DNA of 64,000 nucleotides from Candidatus Chloroploca asiatica (GCF_002532075.1 NZ_LYXE01000083.1:1-64000), one strand, 5' to 3'; counted from the first letter of the stretch, positions 9,878 to 19,183 are shown. The notes: generated by a model from the sequence alone, not told the origin. Numbers and translations are program-made.

Positions 9878-11068
9878 CTATTCATCCCCGTTCGCCAAAC
9901 AACTGAGTGTTTCAGCAACGTACTTGATCTCTCTCTCAGTCAATAAAGCTGAAGAAGGTATGTTTATACCTCGTGCTGCTACTGTTTCGGCAACTGGGAA
10001 GACACGTTTGTTGGATAAATGCTGATAAGGCGGCAATATATGCATCGGATAGAAAAAGGGACGTGTTTCAATGCCCTGCTGAGACAGTTTTTCCATTGCT
10101 GTATCACGATTATATGGAAAGTTCTCATTAAAAACAATACTATTCATCCAGTATACATTTTTACAACCTGGCAATTCCGGTTGCAGGACAAAGCTCAGAT
10201 GATTGCCCAGATTATCCCGGTATAATTGGGCATTCGCACAGCGCTGTGCAATATGCCAATCAACTCGCTCCATCTGTGCAAGTCCAATTGCAGCCTGAAT
10301 ATTTGTCATGCGATAGTTATAGCCGATGATAGGAAACCAATAACGACGCTTGAAGTCCTGCCCCTGGCCTTTGAGTTGACGCATACGTGAGGCAAGATTT
10401 GCATCATTAGTCACAGTCATACCACCCTCGCCAGATGTGATGATTTTGTTGCCGAAAAAGCTGAAAGTTCCGATATGACCAATACTGCCCACTCGACGCC
10501 CCTTATATTCGGCTCCATGCGCTTCAGCAGCATCCTCTACGACAAACAGGTTGTATCGCGCTGCGATCTCCATGATCGGATCCATATCAGCGGGATGCCC
10601 AAAGAGGTGAACCGCAATGATTCCCTTTGTGCGAGGCGTAATCAGCGCCTCGATTGCTGCTGGATCCATATTCCATGTCGTTGGTTCGGAGTCGACAAAA
10701 ATTGGTGTTGCGCCACAGTAAGAGACAGCATTTGCCGTAGCAACAAAGGTCAGGGTTGGTACGATTACCTCATCACCGGAGCCTACGTCAAGTGCCAATA
10801 GCGCGATATGAAGTGCTGCGGTGCCATTACAACAGGAGATAGCATGACTTGTTCCACAGAAATCTGCAAACTTTTGTTCAAACTGCTCGATGTACTTTCC
10901 AGATGAAGAGATCCAAGTTGAGGAAAGGGCTTCATTGACATAGGCGATTTCATTGCCTACGAGTGCAGGTTCGGCGACTGGCAAGAAGCGGCGTGATGCA
11001 AGCGTGCTGTCTTCGGTATGAAATGCAGACGATGTACTCTGGAATAACTTCGGATCTCTAGTCATCAT
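9878..11068 (-). CDS. DegT/DnrJ/EryC1/StrS sugar aminotransferase
   Basis: About 396 residues, a PLP-dependent fold-type I sugar aminotransferase. Visible landmarks are CNGTAALHIALLAL near 80 (cofactor phosphate site), VEDAAEAHGAEYKGRRVG with the PLP-binding Asp, and FSFFGNKIITSGEGG, where the Lys forms the internal aldimine. The family moves an amino group from glutamate to a keto-sugar nucleotide; the nearest types are perosamine (C4) synthases and PglE/LegC-like enzymes. GAGG just before the ATG pair at 11068/11065 fixes the start, rather than the GTG at 11077. The acetyltransferase gene lies 21 bp upstream, so the product is probably acetylated at the new amine. Confidence 0.88.
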   Translation of the reverse strand: MMTRDPKLFQSTSSAFHTEDSTLASRRFLPVAEPALVGNEIAYVNEALSSTWISSSGKYIEQFEQKFADFCGTSHAISCCNGTAALHIALLALDVGSGDEVIVPTLTFVATANAVSYCGATPIFVDSEPTTWNMDPAAIEALITPRTKGIIAVHLFGHPADMDPIMEIAARYNLFVVEDAAEAHGAEYKGRRVGSIGHIGTFSFFGNKIITSGEGGMTVTNDANLASRMRQLKGQGQDFKRRYWFPIIGYNYRMTNIQAAIGLAQMERVDWHIAQRCANAQLYRDNLGNHLSFVLQPELPGCKNVYWMNSIVFNENFPYNRDTAMEKLSQQGIETRPFFYPMHILPPYQHLSNKRVFPVAETVAARGINIPSSALLTEREIKYVAETLSCLANGDE

Positions 11069-11089
11069 GATCCTCACAGTTCAGTGTAT

Positions 11090-11689
11090 TTAGCTTCGCC
11101 ATACAGCCGGAACCCCTGTTGCGATAGCGTTATCTGGTACATTTTTGACGACTACCGCACCCATACCAATAACGGCATCATCACCTATCTGAAGGCGCTC
11201 TCGAATAAGTGCGCCAGCGCCGACGTAGGCAGCCGACCCAACCCGACACCACCCACCCACGGCAGCCCCTGGTCCAATTACTGCGAGAGTCTCAACCAAG
11301 GTGTCATGACCAATGGTCGCGTTGTAGTTGACAAGCACCATTGCGCTGAGCCGTGCATTCGGTGCAACCACAGCCCCAGGCGCAATCACACATCCCGGTC
11401 CGATTGACCCAAGCACCACCGCACTAGGGTGGATAATGGTGGCGAATGGGGGACGGATCTCATGCATCATTCTTCGGCGAATAGCACCACTTCCAGCACC
11501 GATGACAGTTTCTCCTGGCGATATCTTGTTCGCTTCGTAGTATGCTTCGAGGCTGATAATATCCTCTCCCTGGTTGTGTGGATCTACATACACAATCCGT
11601 CGTGTAGGGTCGGAGATTTGTGCATAGGCAGCAACTTCACGAGCGTGTCCAGATGAGCCAAAAATATATAGTGGTCTTGTGTTGCTCAT
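11090..11689 (-). CDS. NeuD/PglD-type sugar acetyltransferase
   Basis: A 199-residue protein. Residues 1-85 form a small Rossmann-like domain (PLYIFGSSGHAREVAAYA) that in PglD binds the UDP-sugar. A left-handed beta-helix of hexapeptide repeats follows (VIAPGAVVAPNARL, NYNATIGHDTLVE, IGPGAAVGGWCRVG, IGMGAVVVKNV). His in NATIGHDT is the expected general base. PglD, PerB and NeuD use acetyl-CoA to acetylate an amino- or hydroxyl-sugar. Partnership with the adjacent aminotransferase implies N-acetylation of a 4-amino sugar. The ATG overlaps the stop of the upstream GT4 gene by four bases. Confidence 0.85.
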   Translation of the reverse strand: MSNTRPLYIFGSSGHAREVAAYAQISDPTRRIVYVDPHNQGEDIISLEAYYEANKISPGETVIGAGSGAIRRRMMHEIRPPFATIIHPSAVVLGSIGPGCVIAPGAVVAPNARLSAMVLVNYNATIGHDTLVETLAVIGPGAAVGGWCRVGSAAYVGAGALIRERLQIGDDAVIGMGAVVVKNVPDNAIATGVPAVWRS

Positions 11690-12783
11690 AACGACTCTTT
11701 GGCGATGATAGCGTACAGTTGCAGTAATTCACGGATTGTGCGAGACCAGTCGTAATTGCCGATGACGTTTAACCCATGCTGACCCATCTGCCGACGCAAC
11801 TCACTGTTATCAAGGCATGTGGCAATCGCATCGGTAAGCGCTTCTCGATTACGTGTTGGTACTACGCTTACCGCAGGTCGCGCATCGTCGGGTATTGCTG
11901 CAGCCGTTGTTGCTACAACGGGCCTCTCACAAGCGAGTGCCTCCATGACCATCCACGCGAAGCCACCTTCCAAAAGTGTAGCAGTCACACACAAATCGGC
12001 GATGTTGTAAAAAAGAGGTAAATCTTCCTCTGGTACCACATCGAAAAAGATAACCGCATCCTCAAGTTTGAGGCGCACAATCTGTTCGATCAGAAGATCT
12101 CGCCAGCGTTGCCCTCCTGGGGAGCCTACTTTAAGCAAGCGGACGGGATAGCCCCTAGCTCGCAAGATAGCAAGGGACTCGATAATCATGCCGACATTCT
12201 TTCGTGGTAACTCACTACCTACGTAGAGAAGATTGAATCGTTCATCAAGGGAATGTAGTCCGTAGGTTGCGGCGAGACGGCTATGTGCATCAGGGATAAC
12301 ACGAAAGTGTTCAATATCCACACCAAGTTGCACATGATGGATGCGCCTCTCGTCAATGCCAAGTCGCTCAATAAGATCATCGCGGGTTTGAATTGAATTA
12401 ACCGCGTAGTAATTCATCTTGCGAAGACCAGCAAGTTGAACTGATAAGACACGACGACTGATAGGGTTGTGTAAAGGGCTGTCCTCAGGACACACAAGCA
12501 CACCAAGATCATGGACAGTTGCAATCGCTGGCCGAAAAGGACGCCAAAGCATCTGGGCACAGCCCATGATTTGCGTGAAATGTACAATACTGCCCGGCTG
12601 GTGTTGTGAAAGACCAACCGGAAAGTGACGAAGTACTTCGAATCGATCTGCTAACGGTAGATTTACAGGGTGGACGATTCTCACGGCTATACATTGCTGA
12701 AGATGAGCGTATAATTCTCGCACATAGCGTCCTATCCCACTCACGGAATGAATCGGATTGTGAGCTACAAGTTCAACTTGCAT
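11686..12783 (-). CDS. GT4-family glycosyltransferase with unusual EX8E spacing
   Basis: About 365 residues from the ATG at 12783 (MQVELVAHNPIHSVSGIGRY), 13 bp after the previous stop. An ATG at 12831 would overlap that gene, and neither has a strong ribosome site. SVSGIGRYVREL and YVGSELPRKNVGM are standard GT4 acceptor and donor loops. The donor-binding glutamates appear in LLEGGFAWMVMEALACE, with eight residues between them instead of seven and a Glu where most members have Gly after Cys. The site may still work with a shifted loop. Substrate unknown; it belongs to the assembly line of this cluster. Confidence 0.82.
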   Translation of the reverse strand: MQVELVAHNPIHSVSGIGRYVRELYAHLQQCIAVRIVHPVNLPLADRFEVLRHFPVGLSQHQPGSIVHFTQIMGCAQMLWRPFRPAIATVHDLGVLVCPEDSPLHNPISRRVLSVQLAGLRKMNYYAVNSIQTRDDLIERLGIDERRIHHVQLGVDIEHFRVIPDAHSRLAATYGLHSLDERFNLLYVGSELPRKNVGMIIESLAILRARGYPVRLLKVGSPGGQRWRDLLIEQIVRLKLEDAVIFFDVVPEEDLPLFYNIADLCVTATLLEGGFAWMVMEALACERPVVATTAAAIPDDARPAVSVVPTRNREALTDAIATCLDNSELRRQMGQHGLNVIGNYDWSRTIRELLQLYAIIAKESL

Positions 12784-12796
12784 GTGGGATTGATCT

Positions 12797-13981
12797 CTAG
12801 ACCGCTTGAACGTGTGTTGCTGGTCGCTCATACAGTTCTTTCTGATACAACGCGGTGGTTTCAGCAACGGTGCGCTCCCAGGTATACATGGCGGCTCGCT
12901 TCGGTCCAGCAAGGCAGACCCATTCTCGGAGCAGAGCGCCATCAAGGACGGAACCAAGCGCATCGGCAAGTCCCTTTACGTCGGTCGGATCGATCAACAC
13001 CCCCGCATCCCCCACCAATTCCGGCAGCGAGGCAGCGTTGGCTGCCACCACCGGCGTTCCACATGCCATGGCCTCCAGCACTGGAAAGCCAAAGCCCTCG
13101 TAGAGTGAGGGCATCACACAGAGATCGGCCAGGCTGTAGAGGGCCGGCAGATCCTCCTCTGGCACCTCGTCGAGCCAGTGGATGGCGGTGCTGATGCCTA
13201 GCTCCTCGGCGAGTGTAACCAATCGTTGGCGTTCAGCCATGAAGTGGGCGCGTCCCACCTTGATCAACTCCACTTCGGGGTGTTGCCTCCGCACAATGGA
13301 CAGGGCCTGGAGCAGGGTGCCAAGATTCTTGCGAGGATCTTCCGAGCCAACATAGATTAGATACCGTTGTCCTGACGGTAGGCCATAGTGTATCCGTAGT
13401 TCTTCTGTTACGACCCGGGGCTGAAAGCGCTCATGGTCAATCCCCAGGTGAACCACGCTGATCCGCTCCGGTGCCAGGCCCAGGTGTTCAATGAGAGTCT
13501 GCTTTGTATAGTGCGAGTCAGCCACAAGGTGGTCGGCGCGGTGCAAACCTCGCATTGCCAACCAATCAAAAAGCCGGTCGGCAAAGGTGCGGTAGGTACT
13601 GAGTTGCGGGTTGTTGCGCAGCATGTAAGGGATGATGTCGTGAACGGTCACGATCACTCGTCCAGGGGGTCGACGAAAGAGCAGCAGTGTGGCCAGATTC
13701 TGGCTGGTCAGGTGATACACATCAGCGGACGGATAATCTGCCCAGACCGGGTAATTCATCAGGAAAGTTCGCACATCTGCCCCAAGTCGCCGTAAGGCAA
13801 AGTAGACCATGGAGGGCAACGGCGGTGCAATTGGTGCCACACGGCTTACGCGAAGCCCTTCCGCCTCCAGGCCATGCTGCAGCATCTGCACATAGCGTCC
13901 TACGCCAGTCTGCGGGCCACCAGGCTTGGCGATCAGTGCAATGGTGCCGTGCCACTGACTATGACTAGTAGGCTGTTTCAT
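12797..13981 (-). CDS. GT4-family glycosyltransferase (intact parent of the 14.8 kb remnant)
   Basis: A 394-residue GT-B retaining glycosyltransferase. The acceptor domain shows PGGPQTGVGRYVQMLQ. The donor domain shows YVGSEDPRKNLGTLLQAL and SLYEGFGFPVLEAMACGTP with a regular EX7E. Its first 70 codons are closely matched by a decayed copy at 14779-14978, so this is the surviving copy or a replacement. It is more GC-rich than the methyltransferase gene 10 bp upstream. It should add one residue to the lipid-linked oligosaccharide in the cytoplasm; the sugar is not predictable. Confidence 0.87.
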   Translation of the reverse strand: MKQPTSHSQWHGTIALIAKPGGPQTGVGRYVQMLQHGLEAEGLRVSRVAPIAPPLPSMVYFALRRLGADVRTFLMNYPVWADYPSADVYHLTSQNLATLLLFRRPPGRVIVTVHDIIPYMLRNNPQLSTYRTFADRLFDWLAMRGLHRADHLVADSHYTKQTLIEHLGLAPERISVVHLGIDHERFQPRVVTEELRIHYGLPSGQRYLIYVGSEDPRKNLGTLLQALSIVRRQHPEVELIKVGRAHFMAERQRLVTLAEELGISTAIHWLDEVPEEDLPALYSLADLCVMPSLYEGFGFPVLEAMACGTPVVAANAASLPELVGDAGVLIDPTDVKGLADALGSVLDGALLREWVCLAGPKRAAMYTWERTVAETTALYQKELYERPATHVQAV

Positions 13982-13991
13982 GATGACGGTG

Positions 13992-14747
13992 CTAAGATTT
14001 TACAGCAACAACGCCTATACCACCAGGTCTACCAAAGCAAAAAAACTTTTCTATACTAGAAATCATCCGAAGTATTAACCCAACCATTAGTGACACTCCT
14101 ATAAAGCGGCCTATGGCTTTGCTTTCAATGAAAACCTGTATTTCTCTTGCAAAAAGAGTTGGTGTAAAGTAGAAATAAAAGTATTTTTCAATATCAAAAC
14201 CAACGCTTTTTACTAATTCACATAAACCATCTTGAGAATATTCACGTTTATGATCCTCAAAGTTCATCCTTTGAAAATACGAAGGACGATCAGCCAGCAA
14301 AGTCGTTAAAACTAATCTGCTATTTGGAGCAAGCACGCGGTACATCTCTTCTACCATAGCGCGGTCATCAGGTACATGCTCAATGACGTCAATGGCAATA
14401 ATACGTGAGAAGGTATCTCTCAAGAACGGAAGTTGCTCGGCATTCGCTACACCAATGTGAGCTGAGTGTGTTGGATGTAATAAACCACATGGAGCCTTCC
14501 ATGACTTGATATATTTCGTAAATCCTTTGTCTAAATCAATTGCAACAAAGGATCTCGATCGGGGTGTAAAAAATGACGTCCAAAGACCAACTCCACACCC
14601 GATCTCAAGAACATGATCACGAGATGAGATTTGTACCCCTTCAATTACTTGTTTGGCTCTGGCTTGCCAATACATCGAAAGACTGCGATTTTCTAAGTAT
14701 GAGTAGAGTCCAGATAGACGCTTCATCAGATAATCCAAAGTTATCAT
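13992..14747 (-). CDS. Class I SAM-dependent methyltransferase
   Basis: About 251 residues from the ATG at 14747, which has GGGAG eight bases before it; the longer frame to 14792 runs into the glycosyltransferase remnant. Motif I is VLEIGCGVGLWTSFF with the glycine-rich SAM loop, motif II FVAIDLDKGF, and motif IV IIAIDVIEHVPDD. This is a Methyltransf_11-type domain. The C-terminal half ends in a hydrophobic stretch (FIGVSLMVGLILRMISSIEK), which suggests membrane contact. It probably methylates a sugar hydroxyl or a lipid-linked glycan. The gene is AT-rich and bracketed by two copies of the same glycosyltransferase 5' end, which marks it as a late arrival. Confidence 0.82.
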   Translation of the reverse strand: MITLDYLMKRLSGLYSYLENRSLSMYWQARAKQVIEGVQISSRDHVLEIGCGVGLWTSFFTPRSRSFVAIDLDKGFTKYIKSWKAPCGLLHPTHSAHIGVANAEQLPFLRDTFSRIIAIDVIEHVPDDRAMVEEMYRVLAPNSRLVLTTLLADRPSYFQRMNFEDHKREYSQDGLCELVKSVGFDIEKYFYFYFTPTLFAREIQVFIESKAIGRFIGVSLMVGLILRMISSIEKFFCFGRPGGIGVVAVKS

Positions 14748-14778
14748 TGATAATACTCCCTTTACAACAATGCATGAA

Positions 14779-14978
14779 GAATGTGCAAACATCCATACCT
14801 AGACGCTGTAGGGCAAAGTCCGCCATTGTCGGCAGCGGTGGTGACGCAGGGGCCACACGGGCCACATATATTCCTCGGCCTCCAGGCCACTCTGCAGCAT
14901 CTGCACATAGCGCCCTACGCCAGTATGCGGGCCACCAGGCTTGGCGATCAGAGCAACGGTGCCATGCCGCTGCTTCAA
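14779..14978 (-). pseudogene. Decayed 5' fragment of a GT4 glycosyltransferase gene
   Basis: Reading the minus strand, this stretch gives HGTVALIAKPGGPHTGVGRY, then a one-base deletion near 14870 shifts the frame, and the homology resumes as VARVAPASPPLPTMADFALQ and RLGMDVCTFFMH. The intact gene at 12797-13981 has HGTIALIAKPGGPQTGVGRY, then APIAPPLPSMVYFALRRLGA and DVRTFLMN. The match covers about 200 bases in the same orientation and stops where the methyltransferase leader begins. It cannot make a functional enzyme. It sits directly after the GT2 stop codon. Confidence 0.85.
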
Positions 14979-14983
14979 TGGCA

Positions 14984-16138
14984 TTACCACCGGCTTCTTC
15001 TCGCACTATCAATGAGATCAAGTAAAGGCATCGACCAGACGACAACATCAGCCATGGTTAGGGCTGGTATTGCCGCAAACAACATGGCTGGTACCGGGTG
15101 CCCACTTAGTCGTGTACTAAAGCTAGCGTAGCGGAGCCGAGCCAACATACCGTGAGAAAGCAGTAGGAACCAGAGCAGCAGCACTGGTCTCAGGCGTAAC
15201 CCAACCACTGGCAGTAGCAGCATCCCGAGCCCGATCGCAAGCGTACGTCGTGTAGCGGCTACATCTTTCCATGCCTCGTAGACTGGACCATAGATCAGCA
15301 GGTTGCGCAACCATCGCGATTGCTTGCGCTGGTAGGTGATGAAGGTTTCTGGGTACCCGGTAGACACAACACTCTCACGGACAAACCGGATCGTCAAACC
15401 TATCTGCAACAATCGCTTGGCAAGTTGGTAGTCGGTGCCGGTTGGAGCTTGATAGTTCAGTCCTCCAATGTGTGCGATGGCGTTCCGTGTCAGGGCTGCA
15501 TTCCTGCCCAGTAGTCCGTCGCTGATCGTCGAGCGGTGCGCATCGCTGACCATTTCTGCAGCCCATAGATGGCGCGGCAAGATCTGTTCCATCTGCTCAT
15601 CAAGCAGGCGTGAACTACCGGTTGCAACCTGCTCGCCCTCGTTCACCAGCGGGGCCAACAGGCGAGTCAGCGCCTCATCATCAAACAGGCAGTCAGCATC
15701 AGTCAGGTAAACAATCTCGCCAGTTGCATATTCGAGGCAACGGGCCAGGGCGCGCTGTTTGCCCTCACCAGGTTGCTGCTCGATGACGGTCACATGTGGC
15801 CCGGCGTAGCGCAGCGCCCGTACATAGGTCTCATCAGTGCCACCAGCGCAGAGGATCAGTTCAATGTCGGGGTACGTCAGTTCCAGAAACGAACGCAGGT
15901 GAGCCTCGATCTGTGAACCCTCGTTCCAGGCCGCTACGAGTGTACTAACCTTTGGCGTGCGGATTAGTGTCGGTACAGGTGGGTGCTCGGCGCGCAACCG
16001 GTCGGCCAGCGCCCGATCTTGTTGCCAGAGCCGCCAGTTATGAATAACAACGCCTGTCAAGCCCATCAGGAGCAACGCAGCATGCATATTGGAGAGGTTG
16101 GGCTTTAGTTTATTAAACATGTGTTTTGTGGAACTCAC
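14984..16138 (-). CDS. GT2-family membrane glycosyltransferase (processive type)
   Basis: A 384-residue inverting glycosyltransferase. One N-terminal TM helix (AALLLMGLTGVVIHNW) precedes a GT-A domain with VSTLVAAWNEGSQIEAHL, the metal-binding DAD of VYLTDADCLFDD, GTDYQLAKRLL, and KQSRWLRN matching the QxxRW signature of cellulose- and hyaluronan-synthase-like enzymes. Three or so C-terminal helices follow. QxxRW suggests chain extension or transfer to a lipid at the membrane. The start is a GTG at 16138 or the ATG at 16120; no strong ribosome site separates them. It is GC-rich, unlike the gene upstream. Confidence 0.83.
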   Translation of the reverse strand: MSSTKHMFNKLKPNLSNMHAALLLMGLTGVVIHNWRLWQQDRALADRLRAEHPPVPTLIRTPKVSTLVAAWNEGSQIEAHLRSFLELTYPDIELILCAGGTDETYVRALRYAGPHVTVIEQQPGEGKQRALARCLEYATGEIVYLTDADCLFDDEALTRLLAPLVNEGEQVATGSSRLLDEQMEQILPRHLWAAEMVSDAHRSTISDGLLGRNAALTRNAIAHIGGLNYQAPTGTDYQLAKRLLQIGLTIRFVRESVVSTGYPETFITYQRKQSRWLRNLLIYGPVYEAWKDVAATRRTLAIGLGMLLLPVVGLRLRPVLLLWFLLLSHGMLARLRYASFSTRLSGHPVPAMLFAAIPALTMADVVVWSMPLLDLIDSARRSRW

Positions 16139-16235
16139 TCGATCTTACCGAGGATTGCGCAAACTCGACACGTATCTGCTTGTCAACTTAGTACTTTGAT
16201 TGACCTGAATGACCTTACGGCACATTCAATATCCA

Positions 16236-17825
16236 CTAATTATCAAGAGGTTTAGCTTTCATCACGATCAGATATTTTTCAGCTTGCATTGTGTCATAGG
16301 AATCTGAAAGGATTGATGCCGCATCATAGATATTGCTACTGCATCCAAAGAGAAATATATAATTTGATCTAGGGGGGTGATTTTGAATTTGAATCAGGTT
16401 TTCTCGAGTAAATTTTTGCAGCAAATTAAATTTTAGTGTGGGGTCAATTTCTTCAAATTTTAGTGCTGGTTCAATTTCTTTTTGCAAAGTTAAAGCTGCT
16501 GTACTAAACGTATGTACAGGCATCGGTTTTCCATAAATAACACTATAGACAGAAAACCATTGCAACGGAAATATACCATTACCTATATTCAAGTAGTCCT
16601 GTTGTGAGCAGTTACCATAGATGGGTGGTTGCCGTATCGACAGGGAATAGACACTTTCCCCGGAAGGCACAGCCTGGATAGATTCGTACATTGCAGAGAG
16701 TTGTCTGTCAGATGCTTGAAATATTACCCCATGTGCGCTAATGAAGGCCATGATAATTGCCAAAACAGTATAATTTACAGTACGTGAAACAGTCGTTGTT
16801 TTAAATCCCAGAGCTAACACTATCATGGCTATGAAGCCGAAACGCTGGTCAACCGCACCCATGCCCATGAAAAATGTGAAAGGCATTGCGATTGCAATTA
16901 CAAAAAGAATTATCGATGTCAAAACCAACTCTTTATTTTTAATAATGGATTTATTATAAAAGGAGTAAATCAACATGATAATCAAGATAATCGCATACAA
17001 TATATTAAGAATAGAGATAGGGAGAGGACTTGGGAAGGGATCAATGCGTTGAAAAGACAGTAAAGGAAGTATTAAAGATGCTAATTTATTTAAAACCGAT
17101 TCGTAATATACTATCCCAGATGAACCATGATGACCTGCGATTCGAGATATAGTATACCACAATAACATCGCTATCACAGGAATTTGTGTCATAGCTACAT
17201 GCCATGGCTGTATTCTTCTTGTCCATAAGGTAATAGCGACAAAGATAATCAGAGGAATATAAATAAATAAGTGACACAAATAACACAGCATCGAGATAAT
17301 AGTTAATGCGGCTAAATGTGTAGTATGTAAAAAACTTCCAAATTTATTTACAACATATATTCCGTAAACTAGTAATGGAATTCCGATTGTGAAGCTTAAA
17401 AATCCATTATAAAGAAAATAGTTATAAGCAAAAAACACACCTAACCATGAAGCAGGCGTTGATTTTTTAACAAAATCAACATTTGTTTTGGCAAAAACCA
17501 GAATCATTGCTATGATATACATGGATATTACAATTTTAGATCCTATTTCTGCATTGAAAAAACTTGTTGTTGCCAGCGAAAAAAGAGTGCTTCCAAGATT
17601 TGGGGTTGGCGCAAAGGATACGGAATAAAAATTTTTGTATTGATCATAATTTTGTAATACGTGTGCTTGGAACACCCACTGATGATAGTCATAAAAAGGC
17701 AAAAATCGAACCGACCATATTGGTATAAGTGAAGCTATTATAATAATCAAAAGTGCTATTTTATCAAAATCGAATTTTAATATTTTTACATGAATGTTGG
17801 TCACGAAATGGGTAATTCTTTGCAT
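16236..17825 (-). CDS. AT-rich polytopic membrane protein, possible polymerase or GT-C enzyme
   Basis: A 529-residue protein with about eleven TM segments and a soluble C-terminal domain of about 130 residues. TM1 is followed by RFLPFYDYHQWVFQAHVLQN, with an acidic residue in the first outer loop, as in GT-C transferases. The family is not recognised. Base composition is strikingly AT-rich (long runs of A and T, many Ile, Lys, Asn and Phe codons) compared with GC-rich neighbours on both sides, which suggests transfer from another genome. The cluster has a flippase but no clear Wzy polymerase, and this protein or the one at 2095-3678 could fill that role. Confidence 0.6.
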   Translation of the reverse strand: MQRITHFVTNIHVKILKFDFDKIALLIIIIASLIPIWSVRFLPFYDYHQWVFQAHVLQNYDQYKNFYSVSFAPTPNLGSTLFSLATTSFFNAEIGSKIVISMYIIAMILVFAKTNVDFVKKSTPASWLGVFFAYNYFLYNGFLSFTIGIPLLVYGIYVVNKFGSFLHTTHLAALTIISMLCYLCHLFIYIPLIIFVAITLWTRRIQPWHVAMTQIPVIAMLLWYTISRIAGHHGSSGIVYYESVLNKLASLILPLLSFQRIDPFPSPLPISILNILYAIILIIMLIYSFYNKSIIKNKELVLTSIILFVIAIAMPFTFFMGMGAVDQRFGFIAMIVLALGFKTTTVSRTVNYTVLAIIMAFISAHGVIFQASDRQLSAMYESIQAVPSGESVYSLSIRQPPIYGNCSQQDYLNIGNGIFPLQWFSVYSVIYGKPMPVHTFSTAALTLQKEIEPALKFEEIDPTLKFNLLQKFTRENLIQIQNHPPRSNYIFLFGCSSNIYDAASILSDSYDTMQAEKYLIVMKAKPLDN

Positions 17826-17872
17826 GATCTGAATCTTCTTATCTTCGTTTATGCTGATTTCAGCGTTGCGAG

Positions 17873-19183
17873 TTACCTTACCCAGAATTCTTCACGGGCA
17901 ACCTCGGGTCGGGATGCGCTTTTGAACCAGCGATAGCGAGGCTCTTGTCCGTTGCAGGCTTCAATGAGATCCGGGGTCTCACGGTAGTGGAGGCATCGCC
18001 CGCCAAAGGTGCATTCGGTTTCATAGGTGGCGCTTGTCACCACTGGAAGTTCGCCGGTCACGCAGCTTGCCAGGTAGCGGAAGGCTTTGTGGCACCAACC
18101 TGCTACCGGCAGCAGATCGCGGAAGTCGGGGATCTGGCTTGGGCGTTTGTTCGCCTGGCCGGCAAAGCCAGTCGCAGTTGCAATGCCACCTGTCGGTGAT
18201 TGACCAGCGAGCAGACGTGCTTCGATGGCGGTGGTGGCAAGTATTAGTCCATGGGGGCGCAGCAACGTGATGACATAGAGCACATCGCCCAATGGTGCTA
18301 TCCAGCTTGGGTGGTGTGATTTGTGTCCGTTGGCGTAGATTGCGGTGGGCAAAGCTCCGGTGACATCGACCTGGCGCAGAACAAAGAGCAAAGCCCGGAT
18401 TGCTGCATCCAGGTAGCGCTCCTGGCGCGTGTAGGTGAAGCCGCGTAACAGCGCCGGTACACAGCGCACAATGTAGACTGGGAAATATTTGTCGACGACC
18501 CGTTCCCCAAAGCTATTCTGGGCAATCGCGCCATCGTACGAACCGCCGCGTACCTGGTGCGCCAGGATGCGATCAAGGTTTGGCAGGGCGTACTGCTCAA
18601 TCCAGTGCGCTTCACCGCTCAGTTCGGCCTGCAGGAAGAGCGTCTCGCAGGCAGTAGCCGCCTTGTTGGGTACGAAGGAAGGGACAAGCGGGCTGTCGCG
18701 GAAGCTGCGTGCTGCCTTGTCCCAGAGTTGGCCAAGGTAAAATTGCTCCAGGTTATGTTGGGCAGCCGTGGCATATACGTGCCATCCCTCCCGTTTGGCC
18801 TGGCGTAGTGCGAGGGCCAGCAGCAGCAATGCGCCAGCGCATGCGGCCTCGTGGGGGGTGCCAGCGCTGGCCGGGTTAATCTCGAAGGCTGAGGCGACAA
18901 AGTGCCCGTTGGGAAGTTGGCCTGCCACCAGATCGTCACCAGCCCGCCTGGCTTTTGCCAACCACTGCTCAGCCCCTGTCCGTTCCCAGAGGGTCAGGTA
19001 TCCAGAGATAATGCCCTCATAGCGCCAGTCCAGGCCTGCTCCAGTGTAGAGCAAGCTCTGTTGCCACCAGTGTGCGACCGGGCCTCCATAGCCCCCAGGT
19101 CCGCGCATCGTTTCAAACCACGCGTCCAATTTGGCTACAGCGTGTGCAATTGTGACATCGGGTTTGACGGGTGTGCTGATCAT
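17873..19183 (-). CDS. Putative alpha/alpha-barrel protein of unknown function
   Basis: About 436 residues. The ATG at 19183 overlaps the stop of the upstream gene (ATGA), so it is preferred over the ATG at 19204. The sequence is a series of helical hairpins with aromatic and Gly-rich turns: WRYEGIISGYLTLWERTG, EAACAGALLLLALALRQA, KAATACETLFLQAELSG and RYLDAAIRALLFVLRQ. This is the look of a six-hairpin (alpha/alpha)6 barrel such as glycan epimerases, unsaturated glucuronyl hydrolases or terpene-cyclase-like folds. There is no signal peptide. It may modify or sense a sugar intermediate, but no catalytic motif is certain. Confidence 0.55.
   Translation of the reverse strand: MISTPVKPDVTIAHAVAKLDAWFETMRGPGGYGGPVAHWWQQSLLYTGAGLDWRYEGIISGYLTLWERTGAEQWLAKARRAGDDLVAGQLPNGHFVASAFEINPASAGTPHEAACAGALLLLALALRQAKREGWHVYATAAQHNLEQFYLGQLWDKAARSFRDSPLVPSFVPNKAATACETLFLQAELSGEAHWIEQYALPNLDRILAHQVRGGSYDGAIAQNSFGERVVDKYFPVYIVRCVPALLRGFTYTRQERYLDAAIRALLFVLRQVDVTGALPTAIYANGHKSHHPSWIAPLGDVLYVITLLRPHGLILATTAIEARLLAGQSPTGGIATATGFAGQANKRPSQIPDFRDLLPVAGWCHKAFRYLASCVTGELPVVTSATYETECTFGGRCLHYRETPDLIEACNGQEPRYRWFKSASRPEVAREEFWVR

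Noticed and set aside
14641-15048. 135-codon minus-strand frame as a separate gene
   Set aside because: It is one frame of the decayed glycosyltransferase copy fused by chance to flanking sequence.
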